DNA of 64,000 nt. Origin: RGIG3701 sp030530205 (lineage in GTDB: Bacteria > Planctomycetota > Planctomycetia > Pirellulales > Thermoguttaceae). Shown in pieces: positions 36,786 to 45,523 of the stretch. The stretch lies in assembly GCA_030530205.1 (NCBI GenBank), contig JAUMVK010000008.1, positions 51,334-115,333 on the forward strand. The letters are read 5' to 3'. The position numbers and the translations under genes were made by a program. Below the pieces are notes generated by a model. The model was not told where the DNA came from, made no database searches, and saw nothing but the letters and a program-made list of their open reading frames with translations. Each line of letters opens with the position of its first letter. Position 1 is the stretch's first letter.

Positions 36786-36854
36786 TTCGGCGCAAGCCGA
36801 GCGCTCCCTCATCCACGCCTAAAGCGCCCAATCCTGTAAAAAGCTCGTCCGAAT

Positions 36855-36885
36855 AAGGCCCCGCGGATAAAGCGAGGCCTTTTTC
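36855..36885 (+). terminator. Rho-independent terminator of the glycan operon
   Basis: AAGGCCCCGC, seven-base loop, GCGAGGCCTTTTT: nine of ten stem positions pair, ending in a T run. Confidence 0.75.
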
Positions 36886-36945
36886 GGTCTGCGATTTCTT
36901 GCTGATATGGAGTCTAAGCGGGATGATGGTAAATCTTTATTATCT

Positions 36946-36998
36946 TGATCGGCGGGACGCCGGCCCTCCGAATCTTTGACGACGCTTCCAGCGTCGTT
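36946..36998. repeat. GCCGGCCCT / CGCTTCCAGCG composite repeat
   Basis: GATCGGCGGGACGCCGGCCC, then TCCGAATCTT, then TGACGACGCTTCCAGCGTCG. It contains both motifs of the family and abuts a CCCCCTC repeat. Confidence 0.7.
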
Positions 36999-37114
36999 TA
37001 AAGCCTCCCTCCTTGAGGGGGTGGCACGTAGTGCCGGGGGAAGTTGATCGGCACGGTCACCAACTCCCCCAGTCTCGCTTCGCGAACCAGCCCCCTCAAT
37101 GAGGGGGCCATTAA
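36997..37114. repeat. CCCCCTC-family palindromic repeat, copy 2 (inverted)
   Basis: GCCTCCCTCCTTGAGGGGGT ... CAACTCCCCCAGTCTCGCTT ... CAGCCCCCTCAATGAGGGGG. The reverse complement matches 2626-2738 block by block, including GCGAAGCGAGACTGGGGGAG. Confidence 0.75.
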
Positions 37115-37172
37115 ATTTTTCTTAATTTTCCTCTTTTTTTTCTTAAAATTTCTTTTTTACGGAAAAATTTCG

Positions 37173-37200
37173 TTGACAAACGGCCTCACTCACGTATAAT
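37173..37200 (+). promoter_or_regulatory. Consensus promoter of the DUF1559 pseudopilin-like gene
   Basis: TTGACA (37173-37178), 16 bases, TATAAT (37195-37200), with A/T tracts upstream. It shares GGAAAAATTT, TTGACAAAC and GGCCTC with the promoter at 27759-27786. Confidence 0.85.
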
Positions 37201-37236
37201 AAAATAAATGATATTTTAGATTTGGGGAGGTTTCGT

Positions 37237-38262
37237 ATGTTCCGAGTTCCAACACACAACACCCGGCGGGGGTTTACACTGGTCGAGCTTCTTGTCGTCA
37301 TCGCGATCATTGGGATGCTGGTCGGACTTTTGCTTCCGGCGGTCCAGCAGGCTCGTGAAGCGGCGCGCAATATGCAGTGTTCCAACAATCTGAAGCAGTA
37401 CGGTCTGGGGGCGCAAAACCATCTTTCCACCATGAAGTGTTTCACAAGCGGCGGCTGGAACTACAAAAATCCCGGCGTTGCGGAAAACGGCCTGGGAATG
37501 AATCAGCCCGGCGGCTGGACGTATAGCATGCTCCCGTTCATGGAACAAAACGCCCTCTTCCAGCTCGGCAGCGGAGACTCGGACAATGGCACTGCCCTCC
37601 AGACCCGTCTGGCGACCCCGCTGAGTTTCATGTACTGCCCGTCACGCCGCGCTCCCAAGGTTTACCCGCACAAGGGGAGCGCCCCGCTGACGAAAAAGGG
37701 GAGTTCCCTCTCCGTTACGGAAACCGTCAAGAGCGACTACGCCGCCTGCATGGGAACCGAAATCAAAAACACCAACAACGACCACTACTTCAGCCAGGGG
37801 GACGTCACGACCGTCACCAACACCGCGGTCCGTAACGAAAACTCCTCCACCTCGCAGTTCTTCTCCGGGCTCATTTTCGCTCTGAGTGCCGTAACGGACG
37901 GTGAGATCCGCGACGGCATGTCCAACACGTACCTCATCGGCGAAAAGTGCATGAACGCCAACTGCTACGAAGATGGCTCGGAAGGCTCCGACAATGAATC
38001 GGGCTACGCCGGCCACGGAAACGACAATTACCGCGGCGCGATTGCCGGCCAAAGCAACAATCTGATTTACCAGGACCGTGCGGGATACCAGCGCCACCTG
38101 GCCTTTGGAAGCGTCCACGCCGGCTCGACGAATATGGTTTTCGGCGATGCAAGCGTTCACAAAATTTCCTATTCGATCTCGTTTGAGGTCCATTACTGCC
38201 TTGCCAACCGGCGCGACGGCGGTATGTACAACGGGAGCAACGTTCAGGTCACCTTCGAGTGA
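37237..38262 (+). CDS. DUF1559 pseudopilin-like protein
   Basis: 341 residues from the ATG at 37237, with GGGAGG seven bases ahead (the in-frame TTG at 37222 is inside that RBS). The N-terminus RRGFTLVELLVVIAIIGMLV is a class III (prepilin) signal with cleavage after Gly, followed by LLPAVQQAREAARNMQCSNN and LKQYGLGAQNH, the hallmark of the planctomycete DUF1559 family. Near the C-terminus FGSVHAGSTNMVFGDASVHK is the H-x9-D element of the family, with Ala instead of Gly after the Asp. The mature protein is expected at the membrane or in a type II secretion/pilus-like assembly. Members are highly paralogous and their individual roles are unknown. Confidence 0.9.
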   Translation: MFRVPTHNTRRGFTLVELLVVIAIIGMLVGLLLPAVQQAREAARNMQCSNNLKQYGLGAQNHLSTMKCFTSGGWNYKNPGVAENGLGMNQPGGWTYSMLPFMEQNALFQLGSGDSDNGTALQTRLATPLSFMYCPSRRAPKVYPHKGSAPLTKKGSSLSVTETVKSDYAACMGTEIKNTNNDHYFSQGDVTTVTNTAVRNENSSTSQFFSGLIFALSAVTDGEIRDGMSNTYLIGEKCMNANCYEDGSEGSDNESGYAGHGNDNYRGAIAGQSNNLIYQDRAGYQRHLAFGSVHAGSTNMVFGDASVHKISYSISFEVHYCLANRRDGGMYNGSNVQVTFE

Positions 38263-38339
38263 TCCACCTTTTTTAGCGAATTTTAACGAATTTCAAGTCA
38301 GCGGCTCCATAACCGCATCCTTTTTATAATCAACGAATC

Positions 38340-41300
38340 ATGAAACGTCCAAGCTGCCTTTTGAGTTTCACTTTCCTGCTGGTTTTCGTGGGAATCGCCC
38401 TTTTCACGACTCACGCCAATGCGCGTGGCGTCCAGATCTATGACGGAACGGGCCAGCGTCCCAGTTCCTCCGACGGAGGCAGTTTCGTCAATGGTGACGA
38501 CGTGGAGATCCGGGCCAACACGAACTGCGCGTGGCTTTACCTCAACAATAACATTGGCCCGTCGTACTGGAGCAACAACGTCTCCATCCTCGGCACGGGT
38601 TTCAACTCGGAACAGGGCGGCGCGCTGCGTTTCGGCCAGGGCGGCACGAATAACACGAACGAGATGATTTTGACGGGCGACGTCACGTTCCTCGGTAACG
38701 CCACCATCGGCGTACAGACCGCAAACCCGAACGCCACGGGCATCATCACCGGCCAGCTGAAGATCGACAGTTCGCTGCTCGACCCTAAAACAGGCGCTTT
38801 GACCACCGCGTTCGAATTCCTTTACCGCGGCAGATACGCTGCGGCCACAGCAGGAACAAGTGACCAAACCGGCATTTTGGTCCTGACGGCCGACAGCGAT
38901 TCCTTCATCGCCCCCATCCGCGTCGGTTCCGGCACGCTCCAGCTCGGCTACATCAGCAGCGTCACCGCCAAGGGTTGGGAATGGGTCGATGACGGAGCCG
39001 GCGGCGAGACGTACCAGCAAAACAATTCCAAACAGTTCGTCTTTGACGGCTCCACCGGCTCGATCGCTTCACCGACCATTAATCTTACGTCCGTTTTCGA
39101 CGTGAATAACGATCTGCCGACGCTCAAATTTCAGCGTTCCGGCGAAGTGACCGTCAACAACGCCATCACCGGAAACGGGAAAGTCGTGTTTGACGGCACC
39201 GCGACCTACAAACTCGGCGAGACCGGCTCGTTCGACGCTGGTCTGAATTCGGTGACGGTCAACAAGGGCGCGACGCTCGTGAATAACCGGCACTTCGCCA
39301 CCACCAACACGTGGGACTTTGATCACGCAGTCTCCGGCGATGGTTTCTACCAGGTCGGGTACTCGGATCAGACCGACATTTTGTCGGCGAACACGCGAAC
39401 GACCCTTTACTACAATGACGTAAATCCACGCCCCATCAGCAACTTTACGGGAGTTTACGTCTTTTCCGACGGCTACCGCTACAATCTGTCGGCAGACTGG
39501 AACACGGCCTCCAAAGGCTACTCCCTCGGCGCGACGGATTTCGGCCAGATCTGGGTCCAGGGCACCGCGAAATACTCCGGCGACATGTACCTCAAAGGGA
39601 CCGGCTGGTCCACGAGTGAATACCGTGGCGCGCTGCGTTTTGCGGGGAATTACGGCGACGCGAGCGGGCTTCCTGCGGTCACCAACATGGCGGCGACCTA
39701 TGGTAACATTTACCTGATGGGCGACACCCGGGTCACGCTCCACGCGGACAGAGCGACGGTCGCTCTGATCGCCTCCGACGTGAAAAACTACGGTGACGGC
39801 GATTACACGCTGGAAGTCGCGAACAGTTACAACGGAAGCACTCTTTACTTCACGGGTACGAGCGAAGTCAACCTGAACCTCGCGGACGCCACCACTTTTC
39901 AGGTCGGTCACCAGGGAACGCTCAACGGCGTCGCCTACGATGGAACGCAGGGGTCGCTCGGCACCGGGTCCGTCACGGTCGGTTCTTCCGCCAAACTCCG
40001 CTTTATGCGGTCAGGTGACGTTACGCTGAACAACGAGATCACGAACAGCGGTCGAATCATTTTCGACGGCGGCGGAAATTACACCACGAACGCAGCTCTG
40101 TCGGGAGGTACGGTCGAGATCGCTGATGGGGCCAAACTCACGACGAAAAAGGCTTTCTCCGCGACCACTACCGGAGCCGGCACGATTCAAATTAATAACC
40201 CGAACACGGGTTCGGCCAACTTCCCGGGATTTAGCCAGAACAATTTTACCGGCACACTCCTCATCGGCTCCGAATACCGCTGGGATCCCGGAACGAATAC
40301 GGCATACGACATCGGCGCTGCAGACAATGGTCAGCTCTGGCTGCTGAACCTGGCGGATTATAAACAGGCAAACGTTTACATTGCAGGGACAGGCTGGGGT
40401 GCCACTGAACGCTTCGGCGCGATCCGATTCGCGGGCGGAAATTCGAATGCGACCTCCATGGTAAACATCACTGGAACGACACACCTCCTTGATGACGCAA
40501 GCGTCGGTGCCCGTCATGGGGACACAGGCGTGTACGGAATGATTTCCGGTAATATTGACGGTGGCAATTACACGTTGACGATTGACTCGACCGGTAAAAA
40601 TGCCAACTCGCCAACAGGAACGGTCATTCTGACCGGTACCAACACGTACGGCGAAACAAAAGTGAACGCCAAAGACACGCTGGTCATCGGCTGGATCGGG
40701 ACCGTCAACGGCAAAGAGTACGACGGTTCCACCGGTACGCTTGGCACGGGCGACGTGACTGTGGCGCAGAACGCCAAACTGAAGTTCAACCGCTCGGGCG
40801 ACGTGACGATCTCTAACGCACTGGACGGGACCGGGTCGGTCATTTTCGACGGCACCGCCTCCTACACCGTGGACCCGAATAAACTCGGCTCGACGCTCGG
40901 TTCGATCCAGGTCGGCCAGAACAGCACGCTGGTCCTCGCCGGCGAGATCAGTGACGACGTTTCCAAACGGATCACGGTCGCGGACGCTTCGAACCCGATT
41001 CAGGTCTCCGGCTCGACGATCAACGTGACGCTCAGCGATGAAAGCACGACGGCACCGGGCCTGACGTTCGAGAACGACCTGAATTTCACAGGCAGCAACA
41101 CGATCAACATGGTTTTCGCGGACGGTTTCACGCCCATGGAGGGTGAGACATACTTCCTGTTCTCCGGCACGGACAACACGATGAACAATCTGGACCTCAG
41201 CTCATTCCAGACGATCTCTCCGGAGCTTCCGGCCTCTATGTCGTGGTTTTACAGTATCGAGAGCTTGGGTAATGGAATGGTGCTCGCAGCAAGTTTGGGC

Positions 41301-41387
41301 GTTCCGGAACCTGCAACGTGGATCATGCTCGCGTTTGGTACGTTCTTCATGCTGCTTCGTGGGGTTCACGTCCGCCGCGCCCGCTGA
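38340..41387 (+). CDS. PEP-CTERM repeat surface protein
   Basis: 1015 residues with a signal peptide (LLSFTFLLVFVGIALFTTHANA). The body consists of repeats of the autotransporter-associated strand type. Three near-parallel units share SGDVTLNNEITNSGRIIFDG, SGDVTISNALDGTGSVIFDG and SGEVTVNNAITGNGKVVFDG, the first two preceded by GTLNGVAYDGTQGSLGTGSV and GTVNGKEYDGSTGTLGTGDV. Large inserts between them contain YRWDPGTNTAYDIGAADNGQ-like segments. The C-terminus VPEPATWIMLAFGTFFMLL plus RGVHVRRAR is a PEP-CTERM signal. It is 77 bases downstream of the pseudopilin-like gene. It probably forms an extended beta-solenoid at the cell surface; ligand unknown. Confidence 0.8.
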   Translation: MKRPSCLLSFTFLLVFVGIALFTTHANARGVQIYDGTGQRPSSSDGGSFVNGDDVEIRANTNCAWLYLNNNIGPSYWSNNVSILGTGFNSEQGGALRFGQGGTNNTNEMILTGDVTFLGNATIGVQTANPNATGIITGQLKIDSSLLDPKTGALTTAFEFLYRGRYAAATAGTSDQTGILVLTADSDSFIAPIRVGSGTLQLGYISSVTAKGWEWVDDGAGGETYQQNNSKQFVFDGSTGSIASPTINLTSVFDVNNDLPTLKFQRSGEVTVNNAITGNGKVVFDGTATYKLGETGSFDAGLNSVTVNKGATLVNNRHFATTNTWDFDHAVSGDGFYQVGYSDQTDILSANTRTTLYYNDVNPRPISNFTGVYVFSDGYRYNLSADWNTASKGYSLGATDFGQIWVQGTAKYSGDMYLKGTGWSTSEYRGALRFAGNYGDASGLPAVTNMAATYGNIYLMGDTRVTLHADRATVALIASDVKNYGDGDYTLEVANSYNGSTLYFTGTSEVNLNLADATTFQVGHQGTLNGVAYDGTQGSLGTGSVTVGSSAKLRFMRSGDVTLNNEITNSGRIIFDGGGNYTTNAALSGGTVEIADGAKLTTKKAFSATTTGAGTIQINNPNTGSANFPGFSQNNFTGTLLIGSEYRWDPGTNTAYDIGAADNGQLWLLNLADYKQANVYIAGTGWGATERFGAIRFAGGNSNATSMVNITGTTHLLDDASVGARHGDTGVYGMISGNIDGGNYTLTIDSTGKNANSPTGTVILTGTNTYGETKVNAKDTLVIGWIGTVNGKEYDGSTGTLGTGDVTVAQNAKLKFNRSGDVTISNALDGTGSVIFDGTASYTVDPNKLGSTLGSIQVGQNSTLVLAGEISDDVSKRITVADASNPIQVSGSTINVTLSDESTTAPGLTFENDLNFTGSNTINMVFADGFTPMEGETYFLFSGTDNTMNNLDLSSFQTISPELPASMSWFYSIESLGNGMVLAASLGVPEPATWIMLAFGTFFMLLRGVHVRRAR

Positions 41388-41426
41388 AAAACGTTAATTA
41401 AAATTCAGCCCACTCATCACTGAAAA

Positions 41427-43343
41427 ATGAAACGATCCCCCCTTTTATTTGTTTTTCTTCTTTTGCTTGTCCCATTCCTTCAGGCGCGTGAAGCGTCTGA
41501 GGTTTGGGACCTGGAAACGCTCAAAAAAGTCCCCGAGGCACAGTGGAGCGAAAATCTTCCCTCAGATGAATCGATCGTCGTGCAGAAAGTCTGGTACGCC
41601 GGCGAGCCGTACCAGGGCCACCCGACCCGCGTCTTTGCGTTCGTCGCGCATCCAAAGGGTGACGGTCCCTTCCCGGGGATCGTTCTGGTGCATGGCGGCG
41701 GCGGAACTGCGTTCCGGACCTGGGCAGAAAGCTGGGCGAAACGCGGCTACGCGGCCATCGCGATGGACCTGGCCGGAATGGAAGTGCAGGACGACGGCAC
41801 CCGAAAACCGCTTGAAGACGGCGGCCCGGATCAGAGCGACGACACGAAATTCCGCTTCTTCGAAGAGAAAGACTACCGCGAAATGTGGACGTACCACGCC
41901 ATCGCGGACATTTTGCGCGCGCATTCCCTGCTCGACTCGCTGCCTTACGTCGATCCGGACCGCACGGCCGCGACCGGGATCAGCTGGGGCGGCTACCTGA
42001 CCTCCATGCTCGGCGGGATCGATGATCGTTTCCAGGTGATCGTCCCCGTGTACGGCTGCGGGAACCTCGAGAAAAACAGCGTCTGGACGCCGCGAATGGG
42101 AGCGATCCCCTGGCCGGGCGTTCAGCATTGGAACGACTTTTTCGACCCGCTTCGGTACTGCTGGAAGGCGAAATGCCGCGTCTTTTTCGTGGCCGGGACC
42201 GATGATTTCGCATACCCGCTCGACATTCACTGGGACACTTTCTCGCGGGTGAAGAACGCCGACGTCCGGCTTCAGGTGCACATGCCGCACGGCCACGCGC
42301 CGGCTGGCGATCCGCCGGAAGTTCTGGCGTACATCAATTCGGCCCTTTGCGGCGGGCCGGAACTTCCGTGCCTCGGCCAGCTCAAATGGGAGCGCGCCGC
42401 GGACGGGACGATCCTGGTTTCCGCCCCGATCAAGACCAACCCCGGGGCCGCCAAAACCGCGAAACTACACTACTCGACCGACCTGGGTGGGTTCATCGAC
42501 GGAAAATGGTCCGTCCGCCAGTGGCAGGAACTCCCCGCGGCAGTCGATCCCGAAAAGAAACTCGTGACGGCCGTGATCCCGCAGGAGATCGCCTCGAAAA
42601 ACCCGCTGCGCATTTACCTGGACGTCCAGACCGCGGAGGGCCTGATGGTTTCCTCCCACTACGAGGTCTGCAAGCCGGTCCCGAAGCCGAATTTCGCCAA
42701 AATGCCGGAAAACGGGATCCTGCTCCTCGGGCGTGACGCAGATGGGAACTTCGTGAACCGCTTCCGCGACATGAGCGGCGGTCCCGCGAACTGGGCGGTC
42801 GAGAACGACGAGCTGATCTCCACGGCAAAGAACGGGATCAACCACGTTCATTCCGACGTCGATTTCCGCGACGCGCAGATCCACGTGGAATTTCAGACGC
42901 CGAAGGGCCGTGACGGAAATTCGGGCCTTTACATTCACGGGCTTTACGAGATGCAGGTCATTAATTCCCAGGGCGCCCACGACGTGAACTGCCACGACGC
43001 CGGCGCATTTTACCTTTTCAACGCGCCGCAGACGCTGGCGGGCCTCGGTGGAGGTGAGTGGCAGTCGTACGACGTGACGTACCACGCGCCGCGCCGGGAT
43101 GAGTCGGGCAAAATCGTTGAAAAGGGCCGCATGACCGCGTACCTGAACGGGATCCTCGTGCAGGACGAGTTTGAGTTTGAGGAGCCGCGCTCCCAGTGGA
43201 CTCCTTTACGCCGCCAACCGACGGACGTCATTAAGCAGAAACTGGAGCGCCAGAAAAAAACCGGTTTCGCCCCGCTCTTCCTCCAGGACCACGGAAATCC
43301 GACCCGGTTCCGGAACATCTGGATCGTGCCGCTGGACGAATGA
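41427..43343 (+). CDS. Secreted alpha/beta-hydrolase (esterase) fused to DUF1080 domain
   Basis: 638 residues with a signal peptide (SPLLFVFLLLLVPFLQA). The N-terminal half is an acetyl-xylan-esterase/dienelactone-hydrolase-like fold: the oxyanion segment VLVHGGGGTAFRTW, nucleophile elbow GISWGG (Ser186), acid near AGTDD (259/260) and His in MPHGH (288/290). From about residue 435 it is a DUF1080 (3-keto-disaccharide hydrolase/LamG-like) domain: FVNRFRDMSGGPANWAVEND, SGLYIHGLYEMQVINSQG, GEWQSYDVTYHAP, FLQDHGNPTRFRNIWIVPL. It would deacylate a polysaccharide while binding or cleaving a sugar through the second domain; substrate unproven. Confidence 0.8.
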   Translation: MKRSPLLFVFLLLLVPFLQAREASEVWDLETLKKVPEAQWSENLPSDESIVVQKVWYAGEPYQGHPTRVFAFVAHPKGDGPFPGIVLVHGGGGTAFRTWAESWAKRGYAAIAMDLAGMEVQDDGTRKPLEDGGPDQSDDTKFRFFEEKDYREMWTYHAIADILRAHSLLDSLPYVDPDRTAATGISWGGYLTSMLGGIDDRFQVIVPVYGCGNLEKNSVWTPRMGAIPWPGVQHWNDFFDPLRYCWKAKCRVFFVAGTDDFAYPLDIHWDTFSRVKNADVRLQVHMPHGHAPAGDPPEVLAYINSALCGGPELPCLGQLKWERAADGTILVSAPIKTNPGAAKTAKLHYSTDLGGFIDGKWSVRQWQELPAAVDPEKKLVTAVIPQEIASKNPLRIYLDVQTAEGLMVSSHYEVCKPVPKPNFAKMPENGILLLGRDADGNFVNRFRDMSGGPANWAVENDELISTAKNGINHVHSDVDFRDAQIHVEFQTPKGRDGNSGLYIHGLYEMQVINSQGAHDVNCHDAGAFYLFNAPQTLAGLGGGEWQSYDVTYHAPRRDESGKIVEKGRMTAYLNGILVQDEFEFEEPRSQWTPLRRQPTDVIKQKLERQKKTGFAPLFLQDHGNPTRFRNIWIVPLDE

Positions 43344-43419
43344 GGTCGTTTTCCTTAACCCATTTTGAAACGAATCAGGAGGGACCGCCGCAGGACCTTT
43401 TGATTCGTTTTTGACTGAA

Positions 43420-44427
43420 ATGAGAATTTTCCCTTTGATTTTTTTGTTCCTCGCTTCCGTCTGTTTCGCGCAGAGTACGGCGGAGCTTCTGCCGTGCATG
43501 GTCAAGATCTATGGCGCCGGCGGCTTCGCCGAGATGGAGGAGTACCAGTCCGGCTTCCTGATCTCGGCGGACGGCCTGATCGCCACCGTTTTCAGCCCGG
43601 TTTTGAACACCGACACGATCGACTGCGTTCTTTCGGACGGTTCCCGCTACACGGCCGAGCTTCTGGGCGTCGAGCCGATCCTGGAGATCGCGCTTTTGAA
43701 GATCGAGCGGAACACGCCGTTCCCGTTCTTCGACCTGGCGGCGGCCACGGTCCGAACCAAAGACCAGACGCTGGACGGGACGCCGATACTGGCGCTGAGC
43801 AACCTTTTCAACGTCGCCATCGGGAACGAGCCGGTCTCGGTCCAGGCGGGGGTCATTTCCGGCACGACCCGTCTGGATGCCTCGCGGCGCGCGTTTGCCG
43901 TGCGGTACCACGGCCCGGTTTACATTCTGGACGTGACGACGAACAATCCCGGCGCGGCGGGCGGCGCACTCGTCTCGGCCGACGGCAAAAACCTCCTCGG
44001 GATCCTCGGCAAAGAGCTGCAAAACTCCCGGACCGGCTGCTGGCTTAATTTCGCGCTTCCCGCCTACGTTTTGCAGGAGGGGATCCAGAAGATCCAGTCC
44101 GGCGAGGCGCAGACCACCGCGGCGTTGGCCCTGGCGGACGCAAGCGACAGACCGAAGCCCGAAAAGTCTGTCACGCTGGAAATGCTCGGGCTGGTCATGG
44201 TCCCGGAACTGGTCGCACGGACGCCGGCGTTCATCGATTTCGTCCAGCCGGACTCCCGCTCCGCTCGCGCGGACCTGAAAGCGGACGACCTGATCCTCTA
44301 CGTGAACGGCCGCCTGATCCAGTCCTTGAGTGATCTGGACTCCGAGCTGAATTACATCGACTTCGAGGATCCGATCCGCGTGACCATCCTCCGGGGTGAA
44401 GAAATTTTGGAAAAAGAGGTAAAATGA
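43420..44427 (+). CDS. Secreted HtrA-like pseudoprotease with PDZ domain
   Basis: 335 residues from the ATG at 43420 (TTG at 43411 also in frame) with a signal peptide (RIFPLIFLFLASVCFA). A trypsin-like S1C domain (about 25-225) is followed by a PDZ domain (about 250-335; DFVQPDSRSARADLKADDLI, LYVNGRLI). The alignment with DegP-type motifs is clear but all three catalytic positions are changed: the His of TNxHVV is Ser59 (ATVFSPVL), the Asp of SDIALL is Glu89 (LEIALLKI), and the Ser of GNSGG is Ala180 (GAAGG). It should not be a protease; a binding, chaperone or regulatory role in the periplasm is inferred. It follows the esterase gene by 76 bases. Confidence 0.75.
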   Translation: MRIFPLIFLFLASVCFAQSTAELLPCMVKIYGAGGFAEMEEYQSGFLISADGLIATVFSPVLNTDTIDCVLSDGSRYTAELLGVEPILEIALLKIERNTPFPFFDLAAATVRTKDQTLDGTPILALSNLFNVAIGNEPVSVQAGVISGTTRLDASRRAFAVRYHGPVYILDVTTNNPGAAGGALVSADGKNLLGILGKELQNSRTGCWLNFALPAYVLQEGIQKIQSGEAQTTAALALADASDRPKPEKSVTLEMLGLVMVPELVARTPAFIDFVQPDSRSARADLKADDLILYVNGRLIQSLSDLDSELNYIDFEDPIRVTILRGEEILEKEVK

Positions 44428-44482
44428 CCGGGGCCCCCCTTGAAGTTTTTCCAAAAATCGGGTAGTTTGAAGAAATCAACCC

Positions 44483-44502
44483 AAGGAGGAAAATTCCTCC
44501 TT
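44483..44502. repeat. AAGGAGGAA/TTCCTCCTT inverted repeat upstream of Tat-exported TIM barrel
   Basis: Perfect nine-base arms separated by AA, followed by further TTCCTCATTCCTAATTCC simple sequence. It could be an operator, but it fits better with the simple-sequence hairpin spacers seen elsewhere. Confidence 0.5.
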
Positions 44503-44542
44503 CCTCATTCCTAATTCCCACTTTAAAAATCAGGAGTTTTTT

Positions 44543-45403
44543 ATGAATCGTCGTACCGTCCTCAAATCGCTTGCCGTGTTGGCCGCGGCGGGCTCCCTGC
44601 CCATCCCGTCCGTTTTTGCCGAGGCGAAGAAATACGGTTTCAAGCAGTCCGCGTGCCTTTGGTGCTACAACGGCTGGATGAACAAGAACAACATTTCGCT
44701 CGACCAGTTCTGCGAAGCCGCCGCCAAAATCGGCATCAAATCTCTGGAACTCACCGGCGAGGGCCAGTGGGAAACGATGAAAAAGTACGGCCTCTGCTGC
44801 GCCATGATCAGCGCGCCAATGGGCATCACCCGCGGATTTAACCACACCCAGTACCACGAAGAACTGATCGTCAAGACGAAAGCCTGCGTCGATCAGGCCG
44901 TCAAATGGGGTTTCCCGAACGTGATCACCATGTCCGGCAACTGCGAGGGAATGGGCAAAGAAGAAGGCTTGGCCAACTGCATCAAGGGCCTGAAAGAAGT
45001 CGTTCCCTACGCCGAGAAAAACGGGATCGTCCTTTGCATGGAACTGCTCAACAGCCACGGGCATAAAGATTACATGTGCGACGAAACCAAGTGGGCCGTG
45101 GACCTGGTTCACGCGATCGACTCGCCGTGCTTCAAGATCCTGTACGATATTTACCACGCCCGCGAGATGGGCGAAGACCCGATCAAGGACATTCGCGAGC
45201 ATCACGACTGCTGGGGCCACTACCACACCGGCGGCTGGCCGGGCCGCGCCGAGATCGACCTGGCGAGCCAGCAGCTCGACTACGGGCAAATCATGCGTGA
45301 AATTGCCGAGACGAACTACAAGGGCTGGATCGGCCAGGAATTCGTTCCGCGCCGTGACGGTCTGAAGAGCCTTGCGGAAGCCTACGCAATTTGTGACGTC
45401 TGA
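44543..45403 (+). CDS. Tat-exported hydroxypyruvate-isomerase-like TIM-barrel protein
   Basis: 286 residues. The N-terminus MNRRTVLKSLAVLAAAGSLP is a twin-arginine-type signal. The rest is a xylose-isomerase-like TIM barrel close to hydroxypyruvate isomerases: SLELTGEGQWETMKKYGL, VLCMELLNSHGHKDYMCD (metal-binding Glu), FKILYDIYHAREMGEDPI (metal-binding Asp and the substrate-binding His), and KGWIGQEFVP (metal-binding Glu). CAGGAG lies ahead of the ATG. It probably isomerises or epimerises a sugar or keto-acid in the periplasm. It is convergent with a second TIM-barrel protein across a shared hairpin. Confidence 0.8.
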   Translation: MNRRTVLKSLAVLAAAGSLPIPSVFAEAKKYGFKQSACLWCYNGWMNKNNISLDQFCEAAAKIGIKSLELTGEGQWETMKKYGLCCAMISAPMGITRGFNHTQYHEELIVKTKACVDQAVKWGFPNVITMSGNCEGMGKEEGLANCIKGLKEVVPYAEKNGIVLCMELLNSHGHKDYMCDETKWAVDLVHAIDSPCFKILYDIYHAREMGEDPIKDIREHHDCWGHYHTGGWPGRAEIDLASQQLDYGQIMREIAETNYKGWIGQEFVPRRDGLKSLAEAYAICDV

Positions 45404-45437
45404 TTCACTATCCAGTGGGGACGATAAAACCAATCCC

Positions 45438-45470
45438 TACGGGGACGACCCTGGAAGCGTCGTCCCCGTA
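45438..45470. terminator. Bidirectional terminator between two TIM-barrel genes
   Basis: TACGGGGACGAC, loop CCTGGAAGC, GTCGTCCCCGTA: a perfect 12-base stem between convergent genes. The loop and inner stem carry the TGGAAGCGTCGTC element of the GCCGGCCCT repeat family, so the terminator may have been built from a repeat. Confidence 0.75.
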
Positions 45471-45523
45471 AAGGTATGATTTACGGGGTCATTGCTGATT
45501 CCGCTCGCCTATTAATAATCAAC

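Larger units (their letters stand above)
36754..37236. other. 483-base intergenic region without a gene
   Basis: It holds, in order, an inverted GCCGGCCCT repeat, a terminator hairpin, a second GCCGGCCCT composite, a CCCCCTC-family repeat and the promoter of the DUF1559 gene. I see no coding potential and no recognisable RNA gene. Confidence 0.7.

Noticed and set aside
38325..38330. TATAAT just before the ATG at 38340 as a leaderless promoter
   Set aside because: No acceptable -35 hexamer 16-18 bases upstream; probably chance in an AT-rich gap.
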